Assembly: GCA_002296885.1 (NCBI GenBank)
Contig: DBIH01000064.1
Location: 1 to 27,415, forward strand
DNA: 27,415 bases
Source: Flavobacterium sp. UBA807
Lineage (GTDB): Bacteria; Bacteroidota; Bacteroidia; Flavobacteriales; Flavobacteriaceae
Direction: 5' to 3'
Positions 6,148-14,106 of the stretch are shown here, one piece after another (within the stretch, counting starts at the first letter, position 1; the number at the start of each line of letters is the position of its first letter). A program made the position numbers and the translations under genes. The notes below the pieces were generated by a model. The model saw only the letters and a program-made list of their open reading frames with translations, had not been told where the DNA came from and ran no database searches.

Positions 6148-7563
6148 ATGGGAAGAAAACAAACCAACAAAGTTATTTTTGAAAATGTAACGGTTCTTGA
6201 CGCCGGCGCCAAAGGCGTATCGGTAGCCAAAGCCCCTGAAGGCCAGGTTATCTTTATACCCAATGTCGTTCCCGGCGATGTGGTGGATGTACAGACACTC
6301 AAAAAAAGAAAATCCTATTTTGAAGGCAAGGCAGTAAAATTTCATTCATATTCTGAAAACAGGACGGAACCGGTTTGCCAACATTTTGGTGCCTGCGGCG
6401 GTTGCAAATGGCAAAACATGAAATATGAACAGCAGTTGCATTACAAGAATCAGGAAGTGTATAACAACCTGAAACGCATTGGCAAAATTGAACTTCCCGA
6501 TTTTGAGCCCATATTAGGTTCAGAAAAACAATTCTTTTATAGAAATAAAATGGAGTTCGGGTTTTCGGACACGCGTTGGTTAACTGACAAAGAAATCAAA
6601 TCGGACGATGATACCTTAAGTAAAAAACCAGCCCTTGGTTTCCATATTCCGAGAATGTGGGACAAAATATTGGATATTGAAAAATGTCATCTTCAGGAAG
6701 ATCCGTCAAATGCTATCCGAAATGAAATCAAACGTTTTGCTGTTGAAAACAACATGACATTCTTCAATGCAAGAAATCACGAAGGTTTGCTGCGTACACT
6801 AATGATTCGAACCGCATCAACAGGTGAAATCATGGTTTTAATCCAGTTTTTTGAAGAAGACAAAGCACAACGCGAGTTATTATTGAATCACATAGCAGAA
6901 CAGTTTCCACAAATTATTTCACTGCAATATGTCATCAACAGCAAAGCCAATGATACGCTGTATGATCAGGATATTAAACTCTACAAAGGGAGAGATTACA
7001 TATTGGAAGAAATGGAAGGTTTGCATTTCAGCATTAATGCCAAATCATTTTATCAGACAAATTCCGATCAGGCATTCGAATTATATAAAATCACACGCGA
7101 ATTTGCCGGTTTGACTGGTAATGAAATCGTTTATGATTTATACACCGGAACCGGAACCATTGCGCAGTTTGTTTCCAAACAGGCAAAAAAAGTAATCGGT
7201 GTTGAAGCCGTTCCTGAAGCTATTGCCGATGCAAAGGAAAATGCAAAGCGCAACAACATCACTAACTGTGAATTTTATGTTGGTGATATGAAAAATGTAT
7301 TCAACGATACTTTTATAGCGAAACATGGACAACCTGATGTTATCATCACCGATCCGCCACGAGACGGAATGCACAAAGATGTTGTGGAGCAGTTATTAAA
7401 AATTGGTGCCGATAGGATTGTGTATGTAAGCTGCAATTCGGCTACACAAGCAAGGGATTTGGCACTGATGAATGAGATGTACAAAGTAAAACGGGTCCGC
7501 CCCGTTGATATGTTTCCGCAAACGCATCATGTGGAAAATGTTGTACTTTTGGAAAAACGATAA
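6148..7563 (+). CDS. rlmD: 23S rRNA (uracil(1939)-C(5))-methyltransferase
   Basis: A 471-residue RNA m5U methyltransferase of the TrmA/RlmD family, using S-adenosylmethionine. The N-terminal TRAM domain (about 1-65) binds RNA. The four [4Fe-4S] cysteines are visible: C77, C83 and C86 (CQHFGACGGC) and C180 (IEKCHLQ). The Rossmann motif is DLYTGTGTIAQF, the active-site region DPPRDG starts at D402, and the catalytic cysteine is C429 in YVSCNSATQARDL. The RlmD name follows Bacteroidota usage; whether U1939 or another uracil is modified is not shown. I chose the ATG at 6148 (MGRKQ), because the upstream in-frame ATG at 6106 would lie inside the promoter. It heads a run with the DUF6452 and DUF6048 genes, 39 nt downstream. 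Confidence 0.9.
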   Translation: MGRKQTNKVIFENVTVLDAGAKGVSVAKAPEGQVIFIPNVVPGDVVDVQTLKKRKSYFEGKAVKFHSYSENRTEPVCQHFGACGGCKWQNMKYEQQLHYKNQEVYNNLKRIGKIELPDFEPILGSEKQFFYRNKMEFGFSDTRWLTDKEIKSDDDTLSKKPALGFHIPRMWDKILDIEKCHLQEDPSNAIRNEIKRFAVENNMTFFNARNHEGLLRTLMIRTASTGEIMVLIQFFEEDKAQRELLLNHIAEQFPQIISLQYVINSKANDTLYDQDIKLYKGRDYILEEMEGLHFSINAKSFYQTNSDQAFELYKITREFAGLTGNEIVYDLYTGTGTIAQFVSKQAKKVIGVEAVPEAIADAKENAKRNNITNCEFYVGDMKNVFNDTFIAKHGQPDVIITDPPRDGMHKDVVEQLLKIGADRIVYVSCNSATQARDLALMNEMYKVKRVRPVDMFPQTHHVENVVLLEKR

Positions 7564-7564
7564 A

Positions 7565-7598
7565 CAATTACGAATTTCAAATTACGAATTACGAATTA
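7565..7598. repeat. AATTACGAATT heptamer-type spacer repeat
   Basis: Between rlmD and the DUF6452 gene, AATTACG-type words occur in three copies (AATTACGAATTTCAAATTAC, then GAATTACGAATTATA). This is the same style of degenerate repeat as at 1392-1508. It is noncoding, and it may simply be drift-prone AT-rich sequence. Confidence 0.5.
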
Positions 7599-7602
7599 TA
7601 CT

Positions 7603-8097
7603 ATGAAAAAGATACTGTTGCTGCTTTTACTTGCCATCACTTTCTCAAGTTGTGAGAAAGACGATATCTGCACTGAAGAGACTACGCCCCGACTGGTATT
7701 GGAGTTTTATGACATTTCAAATCCATCGAACTTGAAAAATGTGGTTAACCTAAAGGTAAAAGCTGTTGGTGTGACTGACGATTTAGGTACTTATAACGGA
7801 GTAAGCAAAGTAAAGTTGCCTTTGAAAATAGACGGTACTACTACTAAATACAGCTTGGTTCTAAACAGCACAAGCTCTACCTTTTACAACGAGGATTTTC
7901 TTCAGTTTGATTATGCGACCCATAACGTTTACGTTTCAAGGGCCTGCGGTTACAAAACCACCTTTACCCTCAATAGTCCTAATGGTGTGACTAAAACAGA
8001 TGCAGCAACACCGGATGGATTTTGGATACAGCAAATCAACGTTCAAACCACAAACATTGAAACCGAAAATGAAACACACATCAAGATTTACTTTTAG
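7603..8097 (+). CDS. DUF6452 family lipoprotein
   Basis: A 164-residue lipoprotein. The hydrophobic N-terminus MKKILLLLLLAITFSSC has a lipobox with C17 as the lipidated residue, followed by EKDD, an acidic stretch that in Bacteroidota often goes with surface export. The body, DICTEETTPRLVLEFYD...YVSRACGYKTTF...GFWIQQINVQTTNIETENETHIKIYF, matches the DUF6452 family as I know it; no function has been given to that family. The gene is 39 nt downstream of rlmD, and its last 29 bases overlap the start of the DUF6048 gene, which points to co-expression. Confidence 0.85.
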   Translation: MKKILLLLLLAITFSSCEKDDICTEETTPRLVLEFYDISNPSNLKNVVNLKVKAVGVTDDLGTYNGVSKVKLPLKIDGTTTKYSLVLNSTSSTFYNEDFLQFDYATHNVYVSRACGYKTTFTLNSPNGVTKTDAATPDGFWIQQINVQTTNIETENETHIKIYF

Positions 8098-8872
8098 TAT
8101 TTGCCTGATATTGCTTTCATTGACAGGCAATGCACAGGAAAAACCAACAACTGGAACCACTCAGGGTAAAGCCGAACAAAGTCAGACTAAAAAAGATAGC
8201 ATTTCGCCCAAAAAAGAGCGCTATGGCCTACGTGTTGGAGTTGATTTGTTTAAACTCACAAGATCATTTTATGAAAAAGATTATCGTGGTTTAGAACTTG
8301 TTGGCGATTATCGTTTAACGCGCAGGCATTATTTAGCAGCTGAAATCGGTAATGAAAACAAGACCGTTGATGATGACCATCTCAACTTTACTACCAAAGG
8401 AACCTATCTTAAAGCTGGTTTTGATTACAATACCTATCAGAACTGGCTCAACATGGAAAACATCATATCAGTAGGATTGCGTTATGGTGTGAGTAGTTTC
8501 AGCCAAACGCTTAACAGTTTTCAAATTTACAATCCGAATCCGTATTTTGGCGAAGCACCTGTGATACAGTCGGGTCAGGAATTCAAAGGATTATCAGCAC
8601 AATGGGTAGAAGTTGTTGCCGGTGTTAAAACTGAAGTATTTAAAAATATCTTCGTTGGTTTCAGTATCAGGCTGAATCGCATGATTTCTCAAAAACTGCC
8701 TGACAATTTCGATAATCTTTACATTCCGGGCTTCAACAGAACTTATAACGGAGACTTTGGTGTTGGCTTTAATTATACCGTTTCTTATTTCATTCCATTA
8801 TATAAATCAACTGTAAAGGCAAAGGATAAAACTGAAAAAAAAGATAAAAGAGAGAAGAAGAAAAAGAAATAA
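8069..8872 (+). CDS. DUF6048 family exported protein
   Basis: A 267-residue protein from the start MKHTSRF, chosen because it gives a signal peptide (FTFSICLILLSLTGNAQ) at the N-terminus; the longer form starting at 8000 would put a charged stretch in front. The mature part has a Lys/Gln-rich linker, then barrel-like strands (YGLRVGVDLFKLTRSF, FKGLSAQWVEVVAGVKTEVF, FVGFSIRLNRMISQKLPDNFD, FGVGFNYTVSYFIPLY), suggesting an outer-membrane barrel, and it ends in a Lys-rich tail (KDKTEKKDKREKKKKK). The first 29 bases lie inside the DUF6452 gene. Function is unknown. I infer a partnership with the lipoprotein encoded next to it. Confidence 0.8.
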   Translation: MKHTSRFTFSICLILLSLTGNAQEKPTTGTTQGKAEQSQTKKDSISPKKERYGLRVGVDLFKLTRSFYEKDYRGLELVGDYRLTRRHYLAAEIGNENKTVDDDHLNFTTKGTYLKAGFDYNTYQNWLNMENIISVGLRYGVSSFSQTLNSFQIYNPNPYFGEAPVIQSGQEFKGLSAQWVEVVAGVKTEVFKNIFVGFSIRLNRMISQKLPDNFDNLYIPGFNRTYNGDFGVGFNYTVSYFIPLYKSTVKAKDKTEKKDKREKKKKK

Positions 8873-8879
8873 TCAATTC

Positions 8880-9119
8880 TTATTTTATCTCTTTAACTCC
8901 CTTTAAAAACATCCATTTCATAAAGAGCTTTTCGCCATCACGAGTCTGGGCTGCCTGAAATTTTGGAGCTAATATGGTTGATATAACAAAAGCTGTAATT
9001 GGAATAAAATAACCCGTTAATGTTAATCCGCCATAACGCTGGATTAAATAATATGAAGGAAGGAAGAACAAGGCAAAGCCAATAAAATTATACAGTAAGG
9101 CTTTTGTTTTCTTAGACAT
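8880..9119 (-). CDS. Small two-helix membrane protein
   Basis: A 79-residue protein with two predicted membrane helices (about 9-27, LYNFIGFALFFLPSYYL; about 32-51, LTLTGYFIPITAFVISTIL) and a basic C-terminus (APKFQAAQTRDGEKLFMKWMFLKGVKEIK). I do not recognise the family with confidence; the FQAAQTRDGEKLFMKW tail looks conserved. It is convergent with the DUF6048 gene, 7 nt apart, with no terminator between them. The inferred location is the inner membrane. Confidence 0.65.
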   Translation of the reverse strand: MSKKTKALLYNFIGFALFFLPSYYLIQRYGGLTLTGYFIPITAFVISTILAPKFQAAQTRDGEKLFMKWMFLKGVKEIK

Positions 9120-9221
9120 GATTTTCAGATAAATTATTTGTTGCCAAAGATAATTAAATCATCAGGTGTAATTTTAAGAAAACTTTAAAAATTCATTACT
9201 CCATTTTTTTATTAAATAGAT

Positions 9222-9229
9222 TATTTTTG
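9222..9229 (+). promoter_or_regulatory. Bacteroidota -7 box upstream of thioredoxin-like gene
   Basis: TATTTTTG matches TAnnTTTG and lies 27 nt before the ATG at 9257. No TTTG is seen at the usual upstream distance. Confidence 0.35.
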
Positions 9230-9256
9230 GTTTTCTAAAATCATTTAAAGAAATTC

Positions 9257-10771
9257 ATGAAGAAATTACTACTTACAGCAGTCATTTGTTTGTCTTCTTT
9301 TTTTGCAGTTGCGCAGTCGGGATATGAAATCACAATCAACTTAAAAAATTGTAAAGATTCTTTAGCCTATCTTACTTTTTATCAGTTTGACAAAACATTA
9401 ATCAAAGATACATGTACTACCATTAAAGACGGTAAAATAGTTTTTAAGGGAAAAAAGAAACTTGAAAAAGGCATTTATTCTTTAGTCAGCCAAGGAAAAG
9501 CCATTTACTTTGATTTCTTTGTTGATGACAATAACCAAAAACTGGAAATGAAAAGCGAGGCAAGCCCAAATCTTGCTAAGGAATTAACTGCAATGAATTC
9601 ACCTGAAGAAAATGAATTCTTTAGGTATGTCGAATTTATCAACGGAAAAAACAAAGATTTTCAGACCTTTAAGCAAAATGCAAAACTGCTTACTAAAAAA
9701 GACAGCCTTGCTCTGACCCGAAAGCAAAAGGATATTGAAGATGAAATTCACGTTTATGAAGAAAAGTTCTTCGAGAAGCATAAAGGCACTTATATTGGTG
9801 ATGTGATGAATCTTAAGCTTGAAAAAACACTAAAAAACATTCCTAAAGCTTCAAACGGCAGACCAGACAGCATTGTGGCCTATCAATATTACAAAAAGCA
9901 TTATTGGGATAATGTTGATTTTAAGGATGATGGCACAATGCGGAATCCTTTTTTCCATGTTAAAGTGAAAAATTATTTTGATAATGTCGTAGTTAAACAT
10001 CCCGATTCTGTTAGTGTTGAAATTGACAAAATGCTTGATAAAACCGACCAAAAAAGTTTGATGTTTAAACTTTTGCTGGCGCATTTCACCTATACTTATG
10101 AAACATCAAAGTTAATGGGATTTGACAAAGTATTCGTGCACATGTCTGACACTTATTTTAAAACGGGCAAAGCCGACGGAATATATGATGACCCTGATGT
10201 TGTTCAGAAAATTATCAAACGTGCCGATAAATTAAAGCCATTACTTATTGGAAGTGGCGCTCAGGATTTGTTTATGATAAAAGCCGAAGATTTCGGCAAA
10301 ATGAAAGCAATGGGATTTGAAGATGCCAAAAACAGTGAAGAAATGACCAACGTTTATTATAAAAATGTAGACACGGTCAGCAAAATGTATGTCAAATTAA
10401 GTGATGTAAAAGCCGATTATACTGTGCTTCTTTTTTGGGATGTTGATTGCAGTCATTGTCAAAAAGAAGTTCCGAAACTGCTTGATGCATACAACGAATT
10501 GATTAAGGAAAAAAAAGACATCAAAGTCTATAGCGTTTACATGCAGCATGAAGGTGAAAAATATTTAAAGTATATTGACGAGCATAAACTACCTTGGATA
10601 AATGTTTATGATGGCGCGCATTACAATAATGCCGTAGAAAAATACGACGTTTATTCAACTCCTGTGATTTATGTTTTAGATAAGAACAAAATAATCAAGG
10701 CAAAACGTATTGATGCTGATCAGTTAAAAACGATTATCAACGCTATTGAAAGCGAAAACAAAAAAAAATAA
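9257..10771 (+). CDS. Exported thioredoxin-fold (DUF4369/DUF5106, TlpA-like) protein
   Basis: A 504-residue exported protein. The signal peptide is MKKLLLTAVICLSSFFAVAQ. Residues about 21-110 resemble the DUF4369 beta domain (YEITINLKNCKDSLAYLTFYQFDK...VFKGKKKLEKGIYSLV). The middle (about 115-360) resembles DUF5106. A TlpA/thioredoxin domain follows, with the redox motif C398-S-H-C401 in FWDVDCSHCQKEVPKL and the cis-Pro region YSTPVIYVLDKNKII. Such proteins are periplasmic thiol-disulfide oxidoreductases of uncertain substrate in Bacteroidota, often linked to cytochrome maturation or oxidative folding. Length is typical. A TPR gene follows 20 nt downstream, probably in the same transcript. 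Confidence 0.85.
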   Translation: MKKLLLTAVICLSSFFAVAQSGYEITINLKNCKDSLAYLTFYQFDKTLIKDTCTTIKDGKIVFKGKKKLEKGIYSLVSQGKAIYFDFFVDDNNQKLEMKSEASPNLAKELTAMNSPEENEFFRYVEFINGKNKDFQTFKQNAKLLTKKDSLALTRKQKDIEDEIHVYEEKFFEKHKGTYIGDVMNLKLEKTLKNIPKASNGRPDSIVAYQYYKKHYWDNVDFKDDGTMRNPFFHVKVKNYFDNVVVKHPDSVSVEIDKMLDKTDQKSLMFKLLLAHFTYTYETSKLMGFDKVFVHMSDTYFKTGKADGIYDDPDVVQKIIKRADKLKPLLIGSGAQDLFMIKAEDFGKMKAMGFEDAKNSEEMTNVYYKNVDTVSKMYVKLSDVKADYTVLLFWDVDCSHCQKEVPKLLDAYNELIKEKKDIKVYSVYMQHEGEKYLKYIDEHKLPWINVYDGAHYNNAVEKYDVYSTPVIYVLDKNKIIKAKRIDADQLKTIINAIESENKKK

Positions 10772-10791
10772 TTATATTAGCATAAAATATT

Positions 10792-11307
10792 ATGAAAATG
10801 AAACACAGTTTTAGATTAGCTTTTTTACTTCTGTTTTTTATATCGTTAAACTCATTTGCGCAAACTGCCGCTCAGGTACTGGCGCAAAACGGTTTGAATA
10901 AAGCCACAGCCAATGATCGCGAAGGTGCCATTGTTGATTATACAAAATCTCTTGAACTGGAGCAAAACCCTGAAGTTTATTACAAAAGAGCTATTGCTTA
11001 CATGCAGACAAGACAATTTGCTAAATCGCTTGAGGATTTTGATAAAGCAGCTACTCTAAAAAAAGAAGATACTGATTTTTTCTTTTTGAGAGGCAAAGTA
11101 AAATCGATACTAAAAGACTATAAAGGGGCAATCCAGGATTATGACAATGCTATCAAATTTAAAGCAGATAATGGTGAAGCCTATTTCTTCCGTGCGTTAT
11201 CAAAAATTGAGTTAAAAGATAATGTTGGTGCCTGTAAAGATCTTAAAAAGGCTGTTGATTTAAAGTATGATAAAGCGTTGAGTACTCTACAAAGTAATTG
11301 TAAATAA
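10792..11307 (+). CDS. Exported TPR-repeat protein
   Basis: A 171-residue protein with a signal peptide (KHSFRLAFLLLFFISLNSFAQ). At least three tetratricopeptide repeats follow: NGLNKATANDREGAIVDYTKSLELE, PEVYYKRAIAYMQTRQFAKSLEDFDKAATLK, and DFFFLRGKVKSILKDYKGAIQDYDNAIKFK with a fourth partial (GEAYFFRALSKIELKDNVGACKDLKKAVDLKYDKAL). TPRs mediate protein-protein contacts; the partner is unknown. The paired cysteines near the C-terminus (CKDLKKA and QSNCK) are usual for this type of flavobacterial protein. The ATG at 10792 is followed by a second in-frame ATG at 10798; either gives the same signal peptide. Confidence 0.8.
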   Translation: MKMKHSFRLAFLLLFFISLNSFAQTAAQVLAQNGLNKATANDREGAIVDYTKSLELEQNPEVYYKRAIAYMQTRQFAKSLEDFDKAATLKKEDTDFFFLRGKVKSILKDYKGAIQDYDNAIKFKADNGEAYFFRALSKIELKDNVGACKDLKKAVDLKYDKALSTLQSNCK

Positions 11308-11323
11308 AATTTAAAGATAAAAT

Positions 11324-11351
11324 GAATCCGGATTATTAGTTTTCCGGATTC
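11324..11351. terminator. Convergent terminator overlapping a stop codon
   Basis: GAATCCGG (11324-11331) and CCGGATTC (11344-11351) form a perfect 8-bp stem. The loop contains the TAA stop (11336-11338, minus) of the THUMP methyltransferase gene, so one arm is coding. On the minus strand an ATTTTATC tract follows. It probably serves the minus gene and may also act on the TPR transcript. Confidence 0.55.
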
Positions 11352-12499
11352 CTATATTTTCCTTTCTTACTTCCTTCATACATTTCGTATTTCACCAAAC
11401 GTGCTTCCAGACTTCCATTAAAAAGCTTGATTTTTCGTGATGGGCGAAGGCCTACAAACTTTAGTGCTTCAAGATTGGCTGTGATAAACCAGGCATTGGT
11501 ATTTGGGTAATTATTTTTTAAGGTGTCTCCTAATTCTCTGTAAAAACGTTCCAATTCTATATTCAGACGTTCTCCGTAAGGTGGATTGAAAACCATGTGC
11601 AACGGTCCTACATTTTCTTTTTTACTGTCAAAAAAATCACCCTGCATGATGCTTACATAATCTTCAAGATTGGCATTCATGATATTATCCTTAGCTTTTT
11701 GAACGGCACTTGGGGCTTTGTCATAACCAATAATCGTATGATGGAATTCTTTCGTACGTTTCATTAACGAATCGATAATTTGGTCGAACAAATCATTATC
11801 CCAGTCGTTCCATTTTTCGAAAGCAAATTCCTTCCTGTTGATATTCGCAGGAATATTACACGCAATCATTGCCGCTTCAGCCAACAATGTACCCGAACCA
11901 CACATTGGGTCAAGAAAATCACAGCTTCCATCCCAGCCCGAAAGCAAAAGCATTCCCGCCGCCAGAACTTCATTAATCGGAGCAATATTCGTTGCAGTCC
12001 TGTAACCGCGATGGTGCAATGAAGCTCCCGATGTATCAAGAGATACCGAACATTGGTCTCTGTCAATGTGAATATTGATTCGTAAATCAGGGAAATCTTT
12101 ATCAATACTCGGGCGTTGTCCGGTCTTCTCCCTAAACTGGTCCACAATAGCATCTTTTGCTTTTTGTGAAACAAATTGTGAATGCTTGAAATTATCGGAG
12201 TGAACAGTAGAATCAATTACAAAAGTCTGACTTTCATTAAGGTATTTCGACCAGTCAATTCCCTGAATTCCTTTATACAAACTCTGGTCATTGAAAACCC
12301 TGAAATGATAAATTGGTTTTAGTATTTTTAATGCTGTACGTAACGATAAATTGGCTTTGTACATAAAGCCTTTGTCGCCTTTAAAACTAACGGCACGCGT
12401 TCCAATCTCAACATCCTGTGCGCCTAACTGTTGCAATTCTTTTGCTAATATTTCTTCAAAACCAAAAAAGGTTTTGGCAATCATTTTAAAATTCTCCAT
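11336..12499 (-). CDS. THUMP-domain class I SAM-dependent RNA methyltransferase (RlmL N-terminal-like)
   Basis: A 387-residue RNA methyltransferase. The N-terminal ferredoxin-like and THUMP domain (about 1-155; FFGFEEILAKELQQLGAQDVEIGTRAVSF) binds RNA. The Rossmann catalytic domain has DPMCGSGTLLAEAA (SAM binding), IIGYDKAPSAVQKAKDN and the target-base motif NPPYGERL. This is the layout of the RlmL N-terminal half/TrmN family (YcbY-N, m2G of 23S rRNA), so guanine-N2 methylation is likely, but the exact position is not shown. I prefer the ATG at 12499 (MENFKMIAKTFFG) over an upstream TTG at 12517. A TAnnTTTG box on the minus strand (12541-12548) is 41 nt upstream. Divergent from the methyltransferase at 12588. 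Confidence 0.87.
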   Translation of the reverse strand: MENFKMIAKTFFGFEEILAKELQQLGAQDVEIGTRAVSFKGDKGFMYKANLSLRTALKILKPIYHFRVFNDQSLYKGIQGIDWSKYLNESQTFVIDSTVHSDNFKHSQFVSQKAKDAIVDQFREKTGQRPSIDKDFPDLRINIHIDRDQCSVSLDTSGASLHHRGYRTATNIAPINEVLAAGMLLLSGWDGSCDFLDPMCGSGTLLAEAAMIACNIPANINRKEFAFEKWNDWDNDLFDQIIDSLMKRTKEFHHTIIGYDKAPSAVQKAKDNIMNANLEDYVSIMQGDFFDSKKENVGPLHMVFNPPYGERLNIELERFYRELGDTLKNNYPNTNAWFITANLEALKFVGLRPSRKIKLFNGSLEARLVKYEMYEGSKKGKYRNPEN

Positions 12500-12524
12500 G
12501 ATCAATTGTAATTCCAACGCTATA

Positions 12525-12558
12525 TTTGGAATTCATCGGCAAAAATACACTAAATTTG
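12525..12558 (+). promoter_or_regulatory. Promoter of the 12588 methyltransferase run
   Basis: TTTG at 12525-12528 and TAAATTTG at 12551-12558 are 22 nt apart, a slightly long spacing for the Bacteroidota consensus. The predicted start is about 25 nt before the ATG at 12588. It probably drives the plus-strand run up to at least the ZIP gene. Confidence 0.5.
12541..12548 (-). promoter_or_regulatory. Bacteroidota -7 box of the THUMP methyltransferase
   Basis: Minus strand TATTTTTG matches TAnnTTTG. It sits 2 bp from the plus-strand -7 box at 12551-12558. No upstream TTTG is seen on the minus strand. Confidence 0.4.
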
Positions 12559-12587
12559 CATGTTCAGAATTCATTTGAAAAGAATAA

Positions 12588-13340
12588 ATGTCAGAAGCAA
12601 TAAAATCAAAAAGCAAAGATTCAAATACTTGGTATTCTTCGTGGTTTGATACCCCTTATTACCACATACTTTACAAAGACAGGAATTATCGTGAGGCACA
12701 GATCTTCATGGATAATCTCACGCATTATCTAAACCTGCCTGAGAAAGCAAAAGTACTTGACCTTGCTTGTGGAAAAGGACGTCATGCCATCTATTTAAAT
12801 CAATTAGGATTTGATGTCGTTGGGGCCGATTTATCCGAAAACAGCATTGCCGAGGCTAATAAAAATGCAAATGACACACTGCATTTTGTAGTTCATGACA
12901 AACGCGAACCTTTCGAACAAAAGTTTGACGCCATCTTTAATCTGTTTACCAGTTTTGGTTATTTTGAAAATATTGATGATGACATCAAAACGTTGCGTGC
13001 TATCAAGGAAAGCCTTTCGGAATATGGCTTTGCCGTAATTGATTTTATGAATTCGCATCACGTAATAGACAAATTAATTCCTGAAGAAACCAAGATGGTT
13101 GATGGTATTACATTCCATATCAAACGGTTTGCAATTGATGGTTTTATCATCAAGGAAATTGATTTTGAAGTCGATGGAAAAAAATATCACTTTACCGAAA
13201 ATGTGAGAGCGTATACATTGGAAGATTTCCAAAAAATGATGAATGAAGTTGGGATTTATCTGCTGGATACTTTTGGTGATTATAAACTAAAAAAATACCA
13301 CAAGAACACCAGCGAACGACTAATAATGATATTCAAATAA
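12588..13340 (+). CDS. Class I SAM-dependent methyltransferase
   Basis: A 250-residue cytosolic methyltransferase of the Methyltransf_25/11 type. Motif I is VLDLACGKGRHAIYLNQLG (about 56-74), the acidic end of strand 2 is VVGADLSENSIAEAN, and post-motif elements follow (FDAIFNLFTSFGYFEN; GFAVIDFMNSHHVIDKLIP). The N-terminal SSWFDTPYYHILYKDRNYREAQIFMDNL is typical of a group of small-molecule or tRNA-related methyltransferases in Bacteroidota, but the substrate is not known. Its stop codon shares one base with the ATG of the ZIP gene (TAATG at 13338-13342), indicating translational coupling. Confidence 0.85.
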   Translation: MSEAIKSKSKDSNTWYSSWFDTPYYHILYKDRNYREAQIFMDNLTHYLNLPEKAKVLDLACGKGRHAIYLNQLGFDVVGADLSENSIAEANKNANDTLHFVVHDKREPFEQKFDAIFNLFTSFGYFENIDDDIKTLRAIKESLSEYGFAVIDFMNSHHVIDKLIPEETKMVDGITFHIKRFAIDGFIIKEIDFEVDGKKYHFTENVRAYTLEDFQKMMNEVGIYLLDTFGDYKLKKYHKNTSERLIMIFK

Positions 13341-14017
13341 TGAATTATTTATTACCCTTACTTTCAGTACTTATCGGCTATTTAATTGCTGTTGGACTTA
13401 AACCAAAAGTAAAGCAGAATTTAAAACTTTTATTAGCTTTTAGTGGTTCGTTTTTATTGTCATTAACCGTCATGCATTTACTGCCGGATTTGTATGTTCA
13501 TCATACAGCCGGACAATTGAATATTGGAATTTTTATAATGATTGGAATCCTTTTCCAAATCATTTTGGAGTTCTTTTCCAAAGGTGCCGAACACGGTCAT
13601 GTTCATGGACATGATAAAATGACTCAGATGCCATGGTTATTGTTTGTCAGTTTATGTATCCATGCTTTGCTGGAAGGATTTCCCGTTGGGCATCATCATG
13701 ATTTGGCTTATGGAATTGCGATTCACCACTTGCCTATCGCCATTATCTTAACTACATTTTTCATTCATGCTGAGTTGAATAAAACAGCGTTGTTTTTCTT
13801 TATGCTAACCTTTGCCTTAATGACACCGCTTGGAACATATGTCTCGGGCTGCTTCCCGATACTGAATCAGTATTATATACAGATAACAGCCGTTGTCATT
13901 GGAATCCTGTTCCATATTTCGTCAACCATAATCTTTGAAAGCAGCGAAGGACACAAATTCAATATTGCTAAAGTTTCTATGATTATTTTAGGGATAATGT
14001 TAGCAAGTTTTTTATAA
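13340..14017 (+). CDS. ZIP family divalent metal transporter
   Basis: A 225-residue polytopic inner-membrane protein with about eight hydrophobic segments. The ZIP signature is visible: H108 and E112-G113 in IHALLEGFPVGHHH, and IAIHHLPIAI with H129, H130 and P132 in the next helix. A His-rich loop lies between (EHGHVHGHDKM, about 84-94), the usual metal-sensing/binding loop. Such proteins import zinc, iron or manganese; which metal cannot be told. Slightly short at 225 residues but all core helices are present. Coupled to the upstream methyltransferase by a 1-base stop/start overlap; there is no Fur/Zur site that I can see. Confidence 0.9.
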   Translation: MNYLLPLLSVLIGYLIAVGLKPKVKQNLKLLLAFSGSFLLSLTVMHLLPDLYVHHTAGQLNIGIFIMIGILFQIILEFFSKGAEHGHVHGHDKMTQMPWLLFVSLCIHALLEGFPVGHHHDLAYGIAIHHLPIAIILTTFFIHAELNKTALFFFMLTFALMTPLGTYVSGCFPILNQYYIQITAVVIGILFHISSTIIFESSEGHKFNIAKVSMIILGIMLASFL

Positions 14018-14040
14018 AGCTATAAACAATACATTTTTTG

Positions 14041-14048
14041 TAACTTTG
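14041..14048 (+). promoter_or_regulatory. Bacteroidota -7 box upstream of murQ
   Basis: TAACTTTG matches TAnnTTTG and lies 58 nt before the murQ ATG. The upstream TTTG partner is not at the usual distance. An alternative weaker box (CAACTTTG, 14085-14092) is closer to the start. Confidence 0.35.
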
Positions 14049-14106
14049 ACACGAGCCGCCAGGCGAACTGATGGAATAAACTGTGCAACTTTGCTACTAC
14101 AAAAAT

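Noticed and set aside
12500-12517. TTG start adding six residues to the THUMP methyltransferase
   Set aside because: An ATG at 12499 gives the usual N-terminus; TTG starts are rare in this group.
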